The notes under the pieces: model-generated
What the model was told of the DNA's origin: nothing
Seen by the model: the letters and a program-made list of their open reading frames with translations, nothing else
Databases searched by the model: none
Shown here: positions 36,513-45,371 of the stretch, piece by piece
How positions within the stretch are numbered: position 1 is the first letter of the stretch
How the letters are laid out: each line of letters starts with the position of its first letter
Assembly: GCA_001770935.1 (NCBI GenBank)
Contig: MESI01000062.1
Span: forward strand, 1-60,525
Length of the DNA stretch: 60,525 bases
Direction of reading: 5' to 3'
DNA from: Burkholderiales bacterium RIFCSPLOWO2_12_FULL_61_40
GTDB lineage: Bacteria > Pseudomonadota > Gammaproteobacteria > Burkholderiales > Burkholderiaceae_C
Made by a program: the position numbers and the translations under genes

Positions 36513-37568
36513 TCAAACCAAGGATTGCTCCATACCCTGCAGGAAGATGTCTTTGGGCAGGTCAATACCGATAAACACCATTTTGCTGGAACGCTGCTCG
36601 CCCTCGGCCCATGCGGGTCCGAGGTCACTGCCCATCAACTGGTGTACGCCCTGGAAGATCACCTTGCGATCGGTGCCCTTCATATTCAAGACTCCCTTAT
36701 AACGCAACATGCGCGGGCCATAGATATTGACAATGGCCCCGAGAAAATCTTCCAGCTTGGCCGGATCAAAAGCCCGGTCGGACTTGAAGACAAAACTCTT
36801 GACGTCGTCGTCATGGTGGTGGTGATGCCCAGCACCATGGCCGTGCGAGGGGTGATTGCAATGCTCGCCATGCACATGGTTATGTTCATGGTCATGGTGG
36901 TCGTGTTCCTCCTCTTTGAGGAAGTCGGGGTCGATGTCGAGCTTGGCGTTCAGGTTGAAGCCCCGCAGATCGAACACTTCGCTCAGGGGCACTTCGCCAA
37001 AATGCACGGCCTTTTGCGGCGCCCGGGGGTTCATGTGTTTGAGGCGGTGCATCAGCGCATCCACCTCTTCGGCGGCCACCAGATCGGTTTTGCTGATGAA
37101 AATCTGGTCGGCAAAACCCACCTGCCGACGCGCTTCCTGGCGGTCGTTGAGCTGGGTGGCTGCGTGTTTGGCATCCACCAGGGTCAGGATGGAGTCCAGC
37201 AAATAACTCTCGGCAACCTCGTCGTCCATGAAAAAGGTCTGGGCCACCGGGCCGGGGTCGGCCACACCGGTGGTCTCGATCACCACACGGTCAAAATCCA
37301 ATTCCCCCTTGCGCTTTTTCTCCGCCAGATCCCGCAGCGTCGCGCGCAGGTCTTCGCGAATGGTGCAGCAGATGCAGCCATTGCTCATCTGGATGATCTG
37401 CTCCTGGGTGTCGGACACCAGGATGTCGCTGTCGATGTTTTCCTCGCCGAATTCGTTCTCGATCACGGCAATTTTCTGGCCGTGGGCCTCGGCGAGCACA
37501 CGTTTGAGGAGGGTGGTTTTACCTGAGCCGAGAAAGCCGGTCAGGATGGTGGCGGGAATCAAACTCAT
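36513..37568 (-). CDS. COG0523 (CobW-type) metal-chaperone GTPase
   Basis: A 351-residue G3E GTPase. Walker A is GFLGSGKTTL (about residues 11-20), the metal-binding motif is NGCICCTI (CXCC, residues about 63-70), and ISKTDL is the base-recognition motif. A His-rich stretch at about 226-255 (HDHHDHEHNHVHGEHCNH) would bind zinc or a similar metal. The C-terminal domain ends at residue 351. Such proteins deliver zinc or cobalt to client enzymes. It is directly upstream of a dksA whose zinc-finger cysteines are largely lost. Confidence 0.92.
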   Translation of the reverse strand: MSLIPATILTGFLGSGKTTLLKRVLAEAHGQKIAVIENEFGEENIDSDILVSDTQEQIIQMSNGCICCTIREDLRATLRDLAEKKRKGELDFDRVVIETTGVADPGPVAQTFFMDDEVAESYLLDSILTLVDAKHAATQLNDRQEARRQVGFADQIFISKTDLVAAEEVDALMHRLKHMNPRAPQKAVHFGEVPLSEVFDLRGFNLNAKLDIDPDFLKEEEHDHHDHEHNHVHGEHCNHPSHGHGAGHHHHHDDDVKSFVFKSDRAFDPAKLEDFLGAIVNIYGPRMLRYKGVLNMKGTDRKVIFQGVHQLMGSDLGPAWAEGEQRSSKMVFIGIDLPKDIFLQGMEQSLV

Positions 37569-37631
37569 GGTGCAATCCAGAAATCAGCAAAAAAGAAGTG
37601 TAGCGATCTATGCCAGCGCGGGGGCACGGCA

Positions 37632-38813
37632 CTATTTGCGAACAATCACCAGCCCTTTGAGGTACTCCCCTTCGGGAAAGTTGATGGTCATGGGGTGGTC
37701 GGGTGCGCCCCCCATGCGTTCGGTGATGAAACCGTCCACCTGGGCGTCCATGCCCGCACCTGCCACGATTTTGTGGAACAGATCGGCACTGATGCCGCCC
37801 GAACAGGAATAGGTGAACAACACGCCGCCGGGCTCCAGAATTTTGAACGCCAGGCGGTTGATGTCTTTGTAGGCACGCGCCGCCCGCTCGGCGTGCGCCA
37901 CGGTGGGGGCGAACTTGGGCGGGTCCAGCACAATGGCGTCAAAGGTGCGCCCCTCCGACGCGAACTGGCGCAGCGATGCATTCACATCCGCATCCATGAA
38001 GGTGGCGCGTTCAGGCGCAAAGCCATTCAAGGCCACGTTGGCCGCCGCTTTTTCCAGGGCCGGGCCGGAGGAATCAATGGACGTGACGTGGGCGGCACCG
38101 CCGGACAGGGCCGCCACGGTAAATCCGCCGGTGTAGCAAAAGCAGTTGAGCACGCGCTGAAAATTCAGGCGCCGCGCATGGTCGGCGAAGCGTTTGCGGC
38201 TGTCGCGCTGGTCCAGGTAAAAGCCGGTTTTGTGGCCTTCGGCGATGTTCAGGCCCAACTGCCAGTCGTGCTCCCGCAGTACCAGCTCCGTCGGCCCCTC
38301 CCCGCGCAGCCAGCCGGTGGCTTCGGGCAGGCCCTCCAGGCTGCGGCTGCTGGCGTCGGAGCGCTCGTACAGCTTGGTCAGTCCGGTCTCGGCCAGAAGT
38401 GCATCGGCCAAAACGTCTTTCCAGCGCTCGGCACCGCTGCCCATGAACTGGGCCACCAGGGTGTCGCCATAACGGTCCACGATCAGGCCGGGCAAACCGT
38501 CGGACTCGCCGTGGACCAGGCGCATGCCGTCACTTTGCACATCGAACCGGGCTCTAGCCCTGATGGAACGTGCGCAAGCAGCTATAAAAAAAGGAGCATC
38601 GATGCGCTGCGCTTCGTCAAAGCTCCAGACCCGTGCGCGGATTTTCGAGCTCGGGCTGAAGGCCGCCCAGGCCAAAAATTTACCGTCATGGGACTCCACA
38701 CGCACGGTTTCGCCGCTGTCGGCGCCGCCCCTGGCAATCGCGGATTCAAAGATCCAGGGGTGGCGGCGCTGCAGGGAGCGCTCTTTGCCTTCGCGCAGTC
38801 GAATCGTCTTCAT
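37632..38813 (-). CDS. rlmI: 23S rRNA (cytosine-C5) methyltransferase RlmI-like
   Basis: A 393-residue class I SAM methyltransferase with an N-terminal PUA domain (LREGKERSLQRRHPWIFESA). The middle has HKTGFYLDQRDSRK, the SAM loop is NCFCYTGGFTVAALSGGA, and the catalytic region VLDPPKFAP, then FTYSCSGGI with its Cys. RlmI methylates C1962 of 23S rRNA. A short interspersed repeat encodes residues about 73-89 (APFFIAACARSIRARAR), between the PUA and catalytic domains. Confidence 0.92.
   Translation of the reverse strand: MKTIRLREGKERSLQRRHPWIFESAIARGGADSGETVRVESHDGKFLAWAAFSPSSKIRARVWSFDEAQRIDAPFFIAACARSIRARARFDVQSDGMRLVHGESDGLPGLIVDRYGDTLVAQFMGSGAERWKDVLADALLAETGLTKLYERSDASSRSLEGLPEATGWLRGEGPTELVLREHDWQLGLNIAEGHKTGFYLDQRDSRKRFADHARRLNFQRVLNCFCYTGGFTVAALSGGAAHVTSIDSSGPALEKAAANVALNGFAPERATFMDADVNASLRQFASEGRTFDAIVLDPPKFAPTVAHAERAARAYKDINRLAFKILEPGGVLFTYSCSGGISADLFHKIVAGAGMDAQVDGFITERMGGAPDHPMTINFPEGEYLKGLVIVRK
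38549..38597 (-). repeat. Short interspersed repeat, copy 4 (inside rlmI)
   Basis: The minus strand reads GCTCCTTTTTTTATAGC, TGCTTGCGCA, then CAGGGCTAGAGCCC. It is translated in frame as part of RlmI (APFFIAACARSIRARAR), between two domains. Confidence 0.75.
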
Positions 38814-38845
38814 GAATCCAATCGGTGGGTGGCAGGAGGGAGAAA

Positions 38846-39157
38846 TCAGTAGGTCACGGCCATGGCGGGCACATCAACACGAATGGTAGGTTTATCCAGC
38901 ATGGCATGGACCGCGTTGGCATAGTCTGCGGCCCATTTTTCGTCGGAAAACAGGGCGGGATCGGCGCCTTCGGTGACCCGCAACACCTTGTCGGCGGTCA
39001 AGACCTTGCCGCTGGCGCGCAAGGGTTCACATTCAAAGGCGATGAACTGGGCGTCCAGCCAGGCGCGTGCTTCCTCGCGCGACATGGGCGACGTTGCGTC
39101 CACGGTGAACTGAAATTCCAGCTTTTTGGGCAAGACTACAAAAACCTGATTGCGCAT
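38846..39157 (-). CDS. Conserved-type small protein of unknown function
   Basis: A 103-residue soluble protein starting MRNQVFVVLPKKLEFQFTVD, with no signal peptide or membrane helix. It is acidic overall, and the middle (SREEARAWLDAQFIAFEC) is helical in character. The ATG at 39157 has AGAAAGG upstream, which supports the start over a longer frame that runs into xerC. It lies between rlmI and xerC on the same strand. I recognise no named domain. Confidence 0.7.
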   Translation of the reverse strand: MRNQVFVVLPKKLEFQFTVDATSPMSREEARAWLDAQFIAFECEPLRASGKVLTADKVLRVTEGADPALFSDEKWAADYANAVHAMLDKPTIRVDVPAMAVTY

Positions 39158-39207
39158 GGAAAACCTTTCTGTCGATGACACGCATGATGAATACCCGGAA
39201 GTGTGCC

Positions 39208-40176
39208 TTACTTCTGGCCCGTTCCCTTGATTTTGGCGCGCGGATGGGCGCTGTCGTAGGTTTTGGCCAGGTGCTGGAAGTCCAGCCGGGTGTAAACCTG
39301 GGTCGTGCTGATGTTGGCATGGCCCAGCAGCTCTTGCACGGCGCGCAAATCGCCGCTGGACTGCAGCACATGGCTGGCAAAGGAGTGGCGCAGCATATGG
39401 GGGTGCACCGGCGTGGCCAAGCCGGCTTGCAGGCTGCGGCGCTTGAGGCGGGCCCAGACGGATTGCGCCGTGAGCCGTGTGCCATTGCGCCCGGTGAACA
39501 GAGCGGCCGCCGCATCGGCCTGGGACGGCGCCACCAGCCCCGCCCCCAAAGTGCCCGAAGGCCCACGCAAATCCAGCCAGCGCTCCAGCGCCTGCAGCGC
39601 CATGCGGCCCACCGGCACGCTGCGGCGTTTGGCGCCCTTGCCCAGCACATGGGCCTGCGCGGCGTTCATGTCCACCCAACCCCGCGCCTGGGAGCTGGCG
39701 ACCACGTCCAGACCCACCAGTTCGCCCACGCGCAGGCCGCTGCCGTACAGCAACTCCACCATGGCGGCATCACGCGCTTCCAGCCAGGCGTCGTCATCGC
39801 TCTCGAAGTCGGAGAACTGCACCGCGTCGTCCACCCCCAGCGCCTTGGGCAAGGGCTTAGGGGCTTTGGGTGCGCGCACGTCTTGCACCGGATTGCTGGC
39901 GACCATGCCTTGGCGGCCCAGCCAGGTGTAAAAACCGCGCCAGCCGGACAGAATCAGCGCAATGCCCCGGCCGCTGCGCCCGCCGCTGTGCATGTGGGCG
40001 ACCCAGCGGCGGATGTTGGGGTTTTTGACGTCCAGCAATGCCACCTGTGCGCGCGCAGCAAAGGCGCAGAGCTTTTGCAGGTCCAACGCATACAGCTCGA
40101 CCGTGCGGGCGGCCAGGCGCTTTTCCACCCGCACGTATTCCAGGTAACGCTCGACCCAGGCAGCGTCGCCAGACAT
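39208..40176 (-). CDS. xerC: Site-specific tyrosine recombinase XerC
   Basis: A 322-residue tyrosine recombinase that resolves chromosome dimers at dif with XerD. The N-terminal core-binding domain begins WVERYLEYVRVEKRLAARTV. Catalytic residues are in GSGLRVGEL (Arg), LGKGAKRRSVPV (Lys), HPHMLRHSFASH (His and Arg), GHANISTTQVYTRL (His and nucleophile Tyr). The ATG at 40176 lies seven bases past the upstream DUF484 stop. This dapF-DUF484-xerC order is the classic one. No phage or integron features are nearby. Confidence 0.95.
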   Translation of the reverse strand: MSGDAAWVERYLEYVRVEKRLAARTVELYALDLQKLCAFAARAQVALLDVKNPNIRRWVAHMHSGGRSGRGIALILSGWRGFYTWLGRQGMVASNPVQDVRAPKAPKPLPKALGVDDAVQFSDFESDDDAWLEARDAAMVELLYGSGLRVGELVGLDVVASSQARGWVDMNAAQAHVLGKGAKRRSVPVGRMALQALERWLDLRGPSGTLGAGLVAPSQADAAAALFTGRNGTRLTAQSVWARLKRRSLQAGLATPVHPHMLRHSFASHVLQSSGDLRAVQELLGHANISTTQVYTRLDFQHLAKTYDSAHPRAKIKGTGQK

Positions 40177-40183
40177 GGTGGAC

Positions 40184-40882
40184 TTAGCGCAGCCGGGAGA
40201 GCGCGGCGCTGGCGATCTCGCCAATACGGGACAGGAAATCGGTGCCCATGCTGCTGTTGAACCGGGTGGCGTCGGAAGACGCCAGCACCAGCATGCCAAA
40301 AGCCGGTGCGGTGCTGCCCGCTGCCCCAGGGCGCAAAGGAATCAGGGCCAGCGAGGTCACCGAAGCGGGGTCTTCCAGCCAGTTCACCGCTTCAAAACCG
40401 GTGTTGAGGCCGCAGAAGGGCTCCATCAGCGAGGACGCAAACACCTTGGCGTCGTCGCTCACGCCCTGGGCAATGCTCAGGCTGGCGTGTGCAGGCGCCA
40501 CGTCCCACATGCGCAGGCCAACCTGGGGCACGGAAAACTGGATGGTGAGCTCCAGCACGATTTGCTCGGGCAGGGACAACACGTCGGGCGTTAAAAACAG
40601 GGTCCGCGCCCAGCGCAAGATCTTGTCCGACAGCAGCACGTTTTCATTGCCGTTGCGGATCATTTCCATGATGCGGTGCTCCAGCACCTTGATTTTTTCG
40701 CGCAGCATCTCGGCCTGGCGCTCCTGCAGGCTGACCGCGCGGTGGCTGTGCGGGCTGGTGAACTGCACGGCCGCCAGCAGCTCGGCATGGCGCTGGAAGA
40801 AGTCCGGCGTGTTGCTCAGGTAATCGGCAATGTCGTCTTCGGTAATGGGATTGCCCAAGGGATGGTTCGATGAGGGGGTCAT
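40184..40882 (-). CDS. DUF484 family protein
   Basis: A 232-residue protein with a DUF484 start ([20 protein letters not shown]), a central coiled coil ([20 protein letters not shown]) and a GAF-like C-terminal half ([19 protein letters not shown]). Members are regularly encoded between dapF and xerC; their role is undefined. It overlaps the dapF stop by ATGA, so its translation depends on dapF. Confidence 0.9.
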   Translation of the reverse strand: MTPSSNHPLGNPITEDDIADYLSNTPDFFQRHAELLAAVQFTSPHSHRAVSLQERQAEMLREKIKVLEHRIMEMIRNGNENVLLSDKILRWARTLFLTPDVLSLPEQIVLELTIQFSVPQVGLRMWDVAPAHASLSIAQGVSDDAKVFASSLMEPFCGLNTGFEAVNWLEDPASVTSLALIPLRPGAAGSTAPAFGMLVLASSDATRFNSSMGTDFLSRIGEIASAALSRLR

Positions 40883-41754
40883 AGGTTCTCTGGAATGTCA
40901 ATTTCGCCGTGGTACACCGTGGTGGCCGGGCCGGTCATCAGCACAGGGGCGCTGCCTCCGGCCCAGGCAATGCTCAGCACACCGCCGTGCATCTGCACCT
41001 CCACCGCCGGGTCCAGCAGCCCCAGCCGGATGCCTGCCACCACGGCGGCGCAGGCGCCAGACCCGCAGGCCAGGGTTTCGCCCGCACCGCGTTCAAACAC
41101 CCGCAAGCGGATGTGCGCGCGGTCCACCACCTGCATGAAACCCACGTTCACGCCTTGCGGGAAACGCGGGCTTTGCTGGACCAGGGGGCCTTGGGTGGCC
41201 ACCGGCGCGGTGTCCACGTTGTCCACCAAGCGCACCGCATGGGGGTTGCCCATGGACACAGTTGCTATCAAAATAGGAGCTTCTTGCGCAGTATCCATAA
41301 GGGCCAGAGGCCAATTTCCCCATGCACCCATGGCCTGCAACTGCAGCCCCGAGGCATCAAACGGCAGGGCTTGCGGGTCAAACACCGGCGCGCCCATGTC
41401 CACGGTGACGCGCCCGTCGGGGGTCAGGTGCGGCTCGATCACGCCTTTCATGGTCTGCACCCGGATGGTGGTTTTGTCGGTCAGCCCACGGTCGTGCACA
41501 AAACGGGCGAAGCAGCGCGCGCCATTGCCACACTGCTCCACCTCGCCGCCGTCGGCGTTGTGGATCAGGTATTCAAAGTCAATACCTGCACCGGGCGAGG
41601 GCCGCACCGTCAGGATTTGGTCGGCGCCCACGCCAAAGTGGCGGTTGCCCAAAAAACGGTACTGGGCGGCGCTCAGGCCCAAGCGGCCACGGGTCTCGTC
41701 GAGCACGACAAAGTCATTGCCCGCGCCCTGCATTTTGGTGAACTGGATTCGCAT
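40879..41754 (-). CDS. dapF: Diaminopimelate epimerase DapF
   Basis: A 291-residue cofactor-independent racemase that makes meso-diaminopimelate for MurE and lysine. The two catalytic cysteines are in [11 protein letters not shown] (about residue 86) and [10 protein letters not shown] (about residue 240). The start [19 protein letters not shown] is canonical. An interspersed repeat encodes an internal segment around residues 147-163 ([17 protein letters not shown]), about 16 residues, which fits the protein being longer than E. coli DapF (274). Confidence 0.97.
   Translation of the reverse strand: MRIQFTKMQGAGNDFVVLDETRGRLGLSAAQYRFLGNRHFGVGADQILTVRPSPGAGIDFEYLIHNADGGEVEQCGNGARCFARFVHDRGLTDKTTIRVQTMKGVIEPHLTPDGRVTVDMGAPVFDPQALPFDASGLQLQAMGAWGNWPLALMDTAQEAPILIATVSMGNPHAVRLVDNVDTAPVATQGPLVQQSPRFPQGVNVGFMQVVDRAHIRLRVFERGAGETLACGSGACAAVVAGIRLGLLDPAVEVQMHGGVLSIAWAGGSAPVLMTGPATTVYHGEIDIPENL
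41264..41312 (+). repeat. Short interspersed repeat, copy 5 (inside dapF)
   Basis: It reads GCTATCAAAATAGGAGC, TTCTTGCGCA, then ATAAGGGCCAGAGGCC. It is translated from the opposite strand as [14 protein letters not shown] in DapF. Confidence 0.8.
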
Positions 41755-41804
41755 GGCGCAATTATCGCCCCGGTGGTGGTGGCGAGCGGGCGTTTGGCTG
41801 CAAA

Positions 41805-42767
41805 ATGCCCCGCATGGTACGACCCAATCAAATTCTGCAGCTGGCCGACGGCCCCATGCCTGCCCCCACTGACTGGCAAAGCGAGCGACCGGTGGCTTTG
41901 CTGAAAAACGTGCTGCGCCTGACCGCACCCAACCCCGGCGTGATGACCGGCCCCGGCACCAACAGCTACCTGGTGGGGGACGCCAACACCGGCTTCATCG
42001 CCATCGACCCCGGCCCCGCCGACGCGGACCACCTGGAGCGGCTTTGGCGCGCGGCGGTCCACCCCGATGGGTCTGGCGGTAACCTGCGCATGATTGTGTG
42101 CACGCATTCACATGCCGACCACTCGCCCGGTGCTGCTCCTTTGCAGGCGCTGTGCAGCCCCACCCCGCCGATCCTGGGACTGCCCTCGGCCCCCACGGCG
42201 CGTGCCGCCAGCACCTTCACACCGGACCATTCGCTATCAAATCAGGAGCTGCTCACGCTGATTCCACGGGGGCTAGAGGCCGATTTGGCTATCAATGTAA
42301 GCCACACCCTCCAAGTGATTCACACACCGGGCCATGCGGCCAACCACGTCTGCCTGCTGTTGCAAGAAGACGGCCTGCTGTTCACCGGCGACCATATCCT
42401 GAACGGCAGCACCACGGTGATTGACCCGCCCGACGGCCAGATGGCGGACTACCTGGATTCGCTGGACCGGCTGCACGCGCTCTGTCTGGAACACGATGTG
42501 CAGTACCTCCTGCCCGCCCACGGCCATGTGATGGGCGGCCAGCGCGGTGAAGCCTTGCAGGTCATCACCCACCTCAAGGCGCACCGGCTGCAACGCGAGG
42601 CCAAAATTCTGGCGGTCATGCAAGCCAATCCGGCGGGCACACTGGACGACTGGTTGCCCCTGGCCTATGACGACGTCCACCCGCGTATCTGGCCGGTGGC
42701 CAAACGCTCCCTGCTGGCGCACGTAGAGCGAATTCAGGCCTTGCGCTTCAACAAAGAAAAACCATGA
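41805..42767 (+). CDS. Metallo-beta-lactamase-fold hydrolase
   Basis: A 320-residue MBL-fold hydrolase of the glyoxalase II/LACTB2 type. The metal motif is THSHADHS (HXHXDH, about residue 104). Further ligands are in [20 protein letters not shown] and LLPAHGHVM. The C-terminal winged-helix-like region ends the protein. Two starts are possible (41805 or 41814). Residues about 143-159 ([17 protein letters not shown]) come from an interspersed repeat. The gene is divergent from dapF and overlaps the pseudouridine synthase gene by ATGA. The substrate is unknown. Confidence 0.88.
   Translation: MPRMVRPNQILQLADGPMPAPTDWQSERPVALLKNVLRLTAPNPGVMTGPGTNSYLVGDANTGFIAIDPGPADADHLERLWRAAVHPDGSGGNLRMIVCTHSHADHSPGAAPLQALCSPTPPILGLPSAPTARAASTFTPDHSLSNQELLTLIPRGLEADLAINVSHTLQVIHTPGHAANHVCLLLQEDGLLFTGDHILNGSTTVIDPPDGQMADYLDSLDRLHALCLEHDVQYLLPAHGHVMGGQRGEALQVITHLKAHRLQREAKILAVMQANPAGTLDDWLPLAYDDVHPRIWPVAKRSLLAHVERIQALRFNKEKP
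42233..42281 (+). repeat. Short interspersed repeat, copy 6 (inside the MBL hydrolase gene)
   Basis: It reads GCTATCAAATCAGGAGCTGC, CACGC, then CACGGGGGCTAGAGGCC. It is translated on the same strand as [16 protein letters not shown]. Confidence 0.8.
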
Positions 42768-43573
42768 AAAAGAACACCCCCGAGTTGGACACTGGCGAAC
42801 GGCTGGCCAAACGCATCGCCCAGATGGTGCCCTGCTCACGCCGCGAGGCCGAGCAGTACATCGAAGGCGGCTGGGTGCGTGTGGACGGCGTGGTGGTCGA
42901 GGAGCCGCAGCACCGCGTGCTGCACCAGACCATCACCCTGGACCCCAACGCGTCCCTGATGAACCTGACCCCGGTGACCCTGGTGCTCCACAAACCGCCC
43001 GGCTGGCTGGACGGCACCGACGATGAAGATGACGACGACGAACCCGTACGGCCCCCCAGGGGCCGCGCGCCCAAGGCCAACAACGCCCGCACCCTGCTGC
43101 AAGCAGCCAACCACTTCGCCCAGGACGCGTCCGGCATTCGCCTGCTGAAGCGCCATTTCAACCACCTGGACGGCCTGGTGCCGCTGGAAACCGGCGCCAG
43201 CGGACTGCTGGTGTTCACCCAGGACTGGCGCACCGAACGCAAGCTCACCGAAGACCTGGACGCCATGGAGCACGAACTGATCGTGGACGTGCAGGGCGAG
43301 GTGTCCCCCGAAGCCATGCAACGGATCCACCGTGCGTTGAAAGATGAACGCAAGCCCCTGCCCCAGGCCAAGGTCAGCGTGAACAGCGCCAGCCCCGAGC
43401 GCAGCAAGTTGCGCTTTGCCATCAAAGGCGCCCACCCCGGACTGGCCGCCCACCTGTGCGAGAAAGCCCAGCTGAACATTCTGGCCATGCGCCGCATCCG
43501 CCTGGGCCGTGTCGCGCTGGGGGATTTGCCGGTGGGGCAATGGCGTTACCTGGCCGGGCATGAAAGGTTTTAA
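42764..43573 (+). CDS. RsuA/RluF-family RNA pseudouridine synthase
   Basis: A 269-residue protein with an N-terminal S4 RNA-binding domain (RIAQMVPCSRREAEQYIEGG, VRVDGVVVEEPQH) and a pseudouridine synthase domain. The catalytic loop is unusual: family members read G-R-L-D-X2-[ST]-X-G-L, whereas this one is NHLDGLVPLETGASGLLVF, so about three extra residues separate the Asp from SGLL. An acidic linker DDEDDDDEPVRPPRGR follows the S4 domain. The target nucleotide cannot be told from sequence. It is co-translated with the MBL gene (ATGA). Confidence 0.82.
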   Translation: MKKNTPELDTGERLAKRIAQMVPCSRREAEQYIEGGWVRVDGVVVEEPQHRVLHQTITLDPNASLMNLTPVTLVLHKPPGWLDGTDDEDDDDEPVRPPRGRAPKANNARTLLQAANHFAQDASGIRLLKRHFNHLDGLVPLETGASGLLVFTQDWRTERKLTEDLDAMEHELIVDVQGEVSPEAMQRIHRALKDERKPLPQAKVSVNSASPERSKLRFAIKGAHPGLAAHLCEKAQLNILAMRRIRLGRVALGDLPVGQWRYLAGHERF

Positions 43574-43676
43574 CCTTACATCTGGATACCATTTGCACTG
43601 CATTTGGACTTTTGTTATTTTGGGCCGCAAAATATGATGGCCTGACCATCCCCTCAACGTTCACAGGAGACATGCC

Positions 43677-44279
43677 ATGCCACTCCACTATTCCAAACAT
43701 GCTATTGCCCTGGCCGCATTTGCAGCAGGGGTCGGTTGGGCGGGATCTTCATTCGCACAGGGGCTGTATTTCCTCGGATCCCCCAACCCCATGTCCCTGG
43801 GGGCGAGTACCCCCACCGAATCGGATGCCGACCTGGTACGCCTGGGCAGAACCGGCTTGCGGCTGCCCATGGCCAGCAACACCGAGTTCAAGGGGCGGCT
43901 GGGCTACCAGCTGACGCCGAATTTTGCGGTGGAAGGGGGTTATGTGGACCTGGGCACACAGAGCTACGCCACCGGTCTCGGCGGCGGCCTCAAAGGGCTG
44001 GATGCCCAATCCAGCGGCATGAATGTGTCTGCGCTGGGGATCATGCCCGTCAACTACCAGTTGTCGGTGTTTGGCAAGGTAGGCTACACCAGCGGCTCAC
44101 TCCGGGGAACCGACAGTGTGGGGGGTACATCCATCAGCATCAGCCAGGACAGGAACAGCCTGGGCATGGGCCTGGGCGGCATCTACCAGATCACCCCCTC
44201 CATCGGCCTGCGGGCCGAGTGGGAGCGCCCGTACAGCGATGTCAACCTGCTGACCTTCGGGCTGCAGGCGCGGTTTTAA
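43677..44279 (+). CDS. Outer-membrane beta-barrel protein (OmpA/OmpW-like small barrel)
   Basis: A 200-residue exported protein. Residues 1-27 form a signal peptide ending GSSFA. The rest alternates hydrophobic and polar residues typical of an eight-strand barrel (FKGRLGYQLTPNFAVEGGYVDL, FGKVGYTSG, LRAEWERPY) and ends with Phe (LQARF), the outer-membrane assembly signal. AGGAGA lies six bases before the ATG. The function is structural or pore-like; nothing here shows a ligand. The 103-bp upstream gap probably holds its promoter, though I see no clear box pair. Confidence 0.82.
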   Translation: MPLHYSKHAIALAAFAAGVGWAGSSFAQGLYFLGSPNPMSLGASTPTESDADLVRLGRTGLRLPMASNTEFKGRLGYQLTPNFAVEGGYVDLGTQSYATGLGGGLKGLDAQSSGMNVSALGIMPVNYQLSVFGKVGYTSGSLRGTDSVGGTSISISQDRNSLGMGLGGIYQITPSIGLRAEWERPYSDVNLLTFGLQARF

Positions 44280-44280
44280 G

Positions 44281-44362
44281 GGCTGCCCCCACGCTTGCCG
44301 CTGCGCGTGCTGCGCTGCCCCCCGAGGGGGTCGTCGTCGCCTTGGGGCGGCCCGGCGGCGAC
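44281..44362 (+). repeat. GC-rich gene-end repeat, copy B (directly after the barrel gene)
   Basis: It starts one base after the stop of the barrel gene. It contains CTTGCCGCTGCGCGTGCTGC, the CCCCCCGAGGGGG hairpin and the CCGGGC-type end, in the same gene-relative orientation as the copy after ftsZ. Conserved stretches with copy A include AGCGCAGC and CGGGCC. Confidence 0.65.
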
Positions 44363-44791
44363 TTAACTCGCGATATAACTCGTCAGCTGGCTGATGGTTT
44401 GCTCGTGGTCGGCGATGATGTCGTTCATGATGTCGCGAATCGAGATCATGCCCAGCACCTTGTCGCCGTCCACCACGGGCAGGTGGCGAATTTTCTTCTG
44501 GCCCATCAGGGCCATGCATTCCCGGGTGCGGGTTTGGGGCGAGACGGTGAGCACTTTGGCCGTCATGATGTCCGACACCGGTGTTTCCTTGGACGACTTG
44601 CCCGCCAGTGCAATCTTGCGGGTGTAATCCCGCTCCGAGAGCACCCCCACCAACTTGCCCTGGTCGATCACCATCATGGCACCCACATTGTGCTCGGCCA
44701 TGCGCTGCAAGGCTTCAAACACGCTGTCTCTGGGGCTGAGCGCCCACATGGTTGCCTCGCGCTTTTTCAACAATTCAAGTATCGGTCGCAT
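44363..44791 (-). CDS. CBS-domain protein
   Basis: A 142-residue protein made of two CBS motifs (residues about 10-60 and 75-130). The first contains MAEHNVGAMMVIDQGKLVGVLSE and the second KIRHLPVVDGDKVLGMISIRDI. CBS pairs bind adenosine nucleotides and usually regulate a partner; none is visible here. The ATG at 44791 has AGGAGG upstream, so I prefer it to an upstream ATG at 44827. Confidence 0.85.
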   Translation of the reverse strand: MRPILELLKKREATMWALSPRDSVFEALQRMAEHNVGAMMVIDQGKLVGVLSERDYTRKIALAGKSSKETPVSDIMTAKVLTVSPQTRTRECMALMGQKKIRHLPVVDGDKVLGMISIRDIMNDIIADHEQTISQLTSYIAS

Positions 44792-44840
44792 GGAGCCTCC
44801 TAAAAAAGGGTACAGGAGGTCAACCATACATCAAAAAAAG

Positions 44841-45275
44841 TGTGAAGCCCACCGATAAGCCGGATTCTGTGCACGGGGGTTTCCCCCCATGTGACCACCA
44901 TTAATCTGGGCCACGGGTCACCCCGTGGCTCGGTGCTACCTACCCGCCAACTCCGGGGGCCCCGTCAACGTTGGCCTACTTGGTATTGCTGCGCGTAGAG
45001 ATTGCCCGTTTCACCCGATGTGGCTTCGCCCATCGGGTGGCTATGCGCACCCGGTTACCCGGGGGCTGGCTTACGCCAGCCAGCACGCATAGAACACCCA
45101 AAAAACTAGGCCCATCGACTCGTCTCTGTTGCTCTGATCCTCACCTTATATCCCTTGCTTGCGCTTGAGACTTTCAGTGGACAGCCGTTAGCTGCTACGC
45201 TGCCCTATGCAGTCCGGACGTTCCTCCAGTGCCTGGTTTCCCAGATTGCACCAGCGGTGGTCTGGCGGGCTTCAC
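44841..45275 (-). ncRNA. rnpB: RNase P RNA (class A)
   Basis: On the minus strand the 5' part has GGAGGAACGTCCGGACTGCA and ATAGGGCAG, the P4 region of RNase P RNA. The middle has ACAGAGACGAGT and GGGTGAAACGGGCAA, and the 3' end has ACAGAATCCGGCTTATCGG. The ends pair (GTGAAGCCCGCC with GGTGGGCTTCAC), which sets both boundaries. TTTTTTT follows the 3' end and would terminate it. At about 435 nt it is longer than usual, mainly in an internal GC-rich arm near 45050-45080. Confidence 0.95.
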
Positions 45276-45371
45276 ACCGCCGATTATCGCGGCTACACAT
45301 ATCCATATATTGAAATCAGTGAATGAAGTAGCAGAAAATATGCACAAATTGACCCACCACCGGAGAATTCG

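Noticed and set aside
39208..40176. Phage or genomic-island integrase
   Set aside because: The gene is in the conserved dapF-DUF484-xerC order with full catalytic residues, so it is the housekeeping recombinase.
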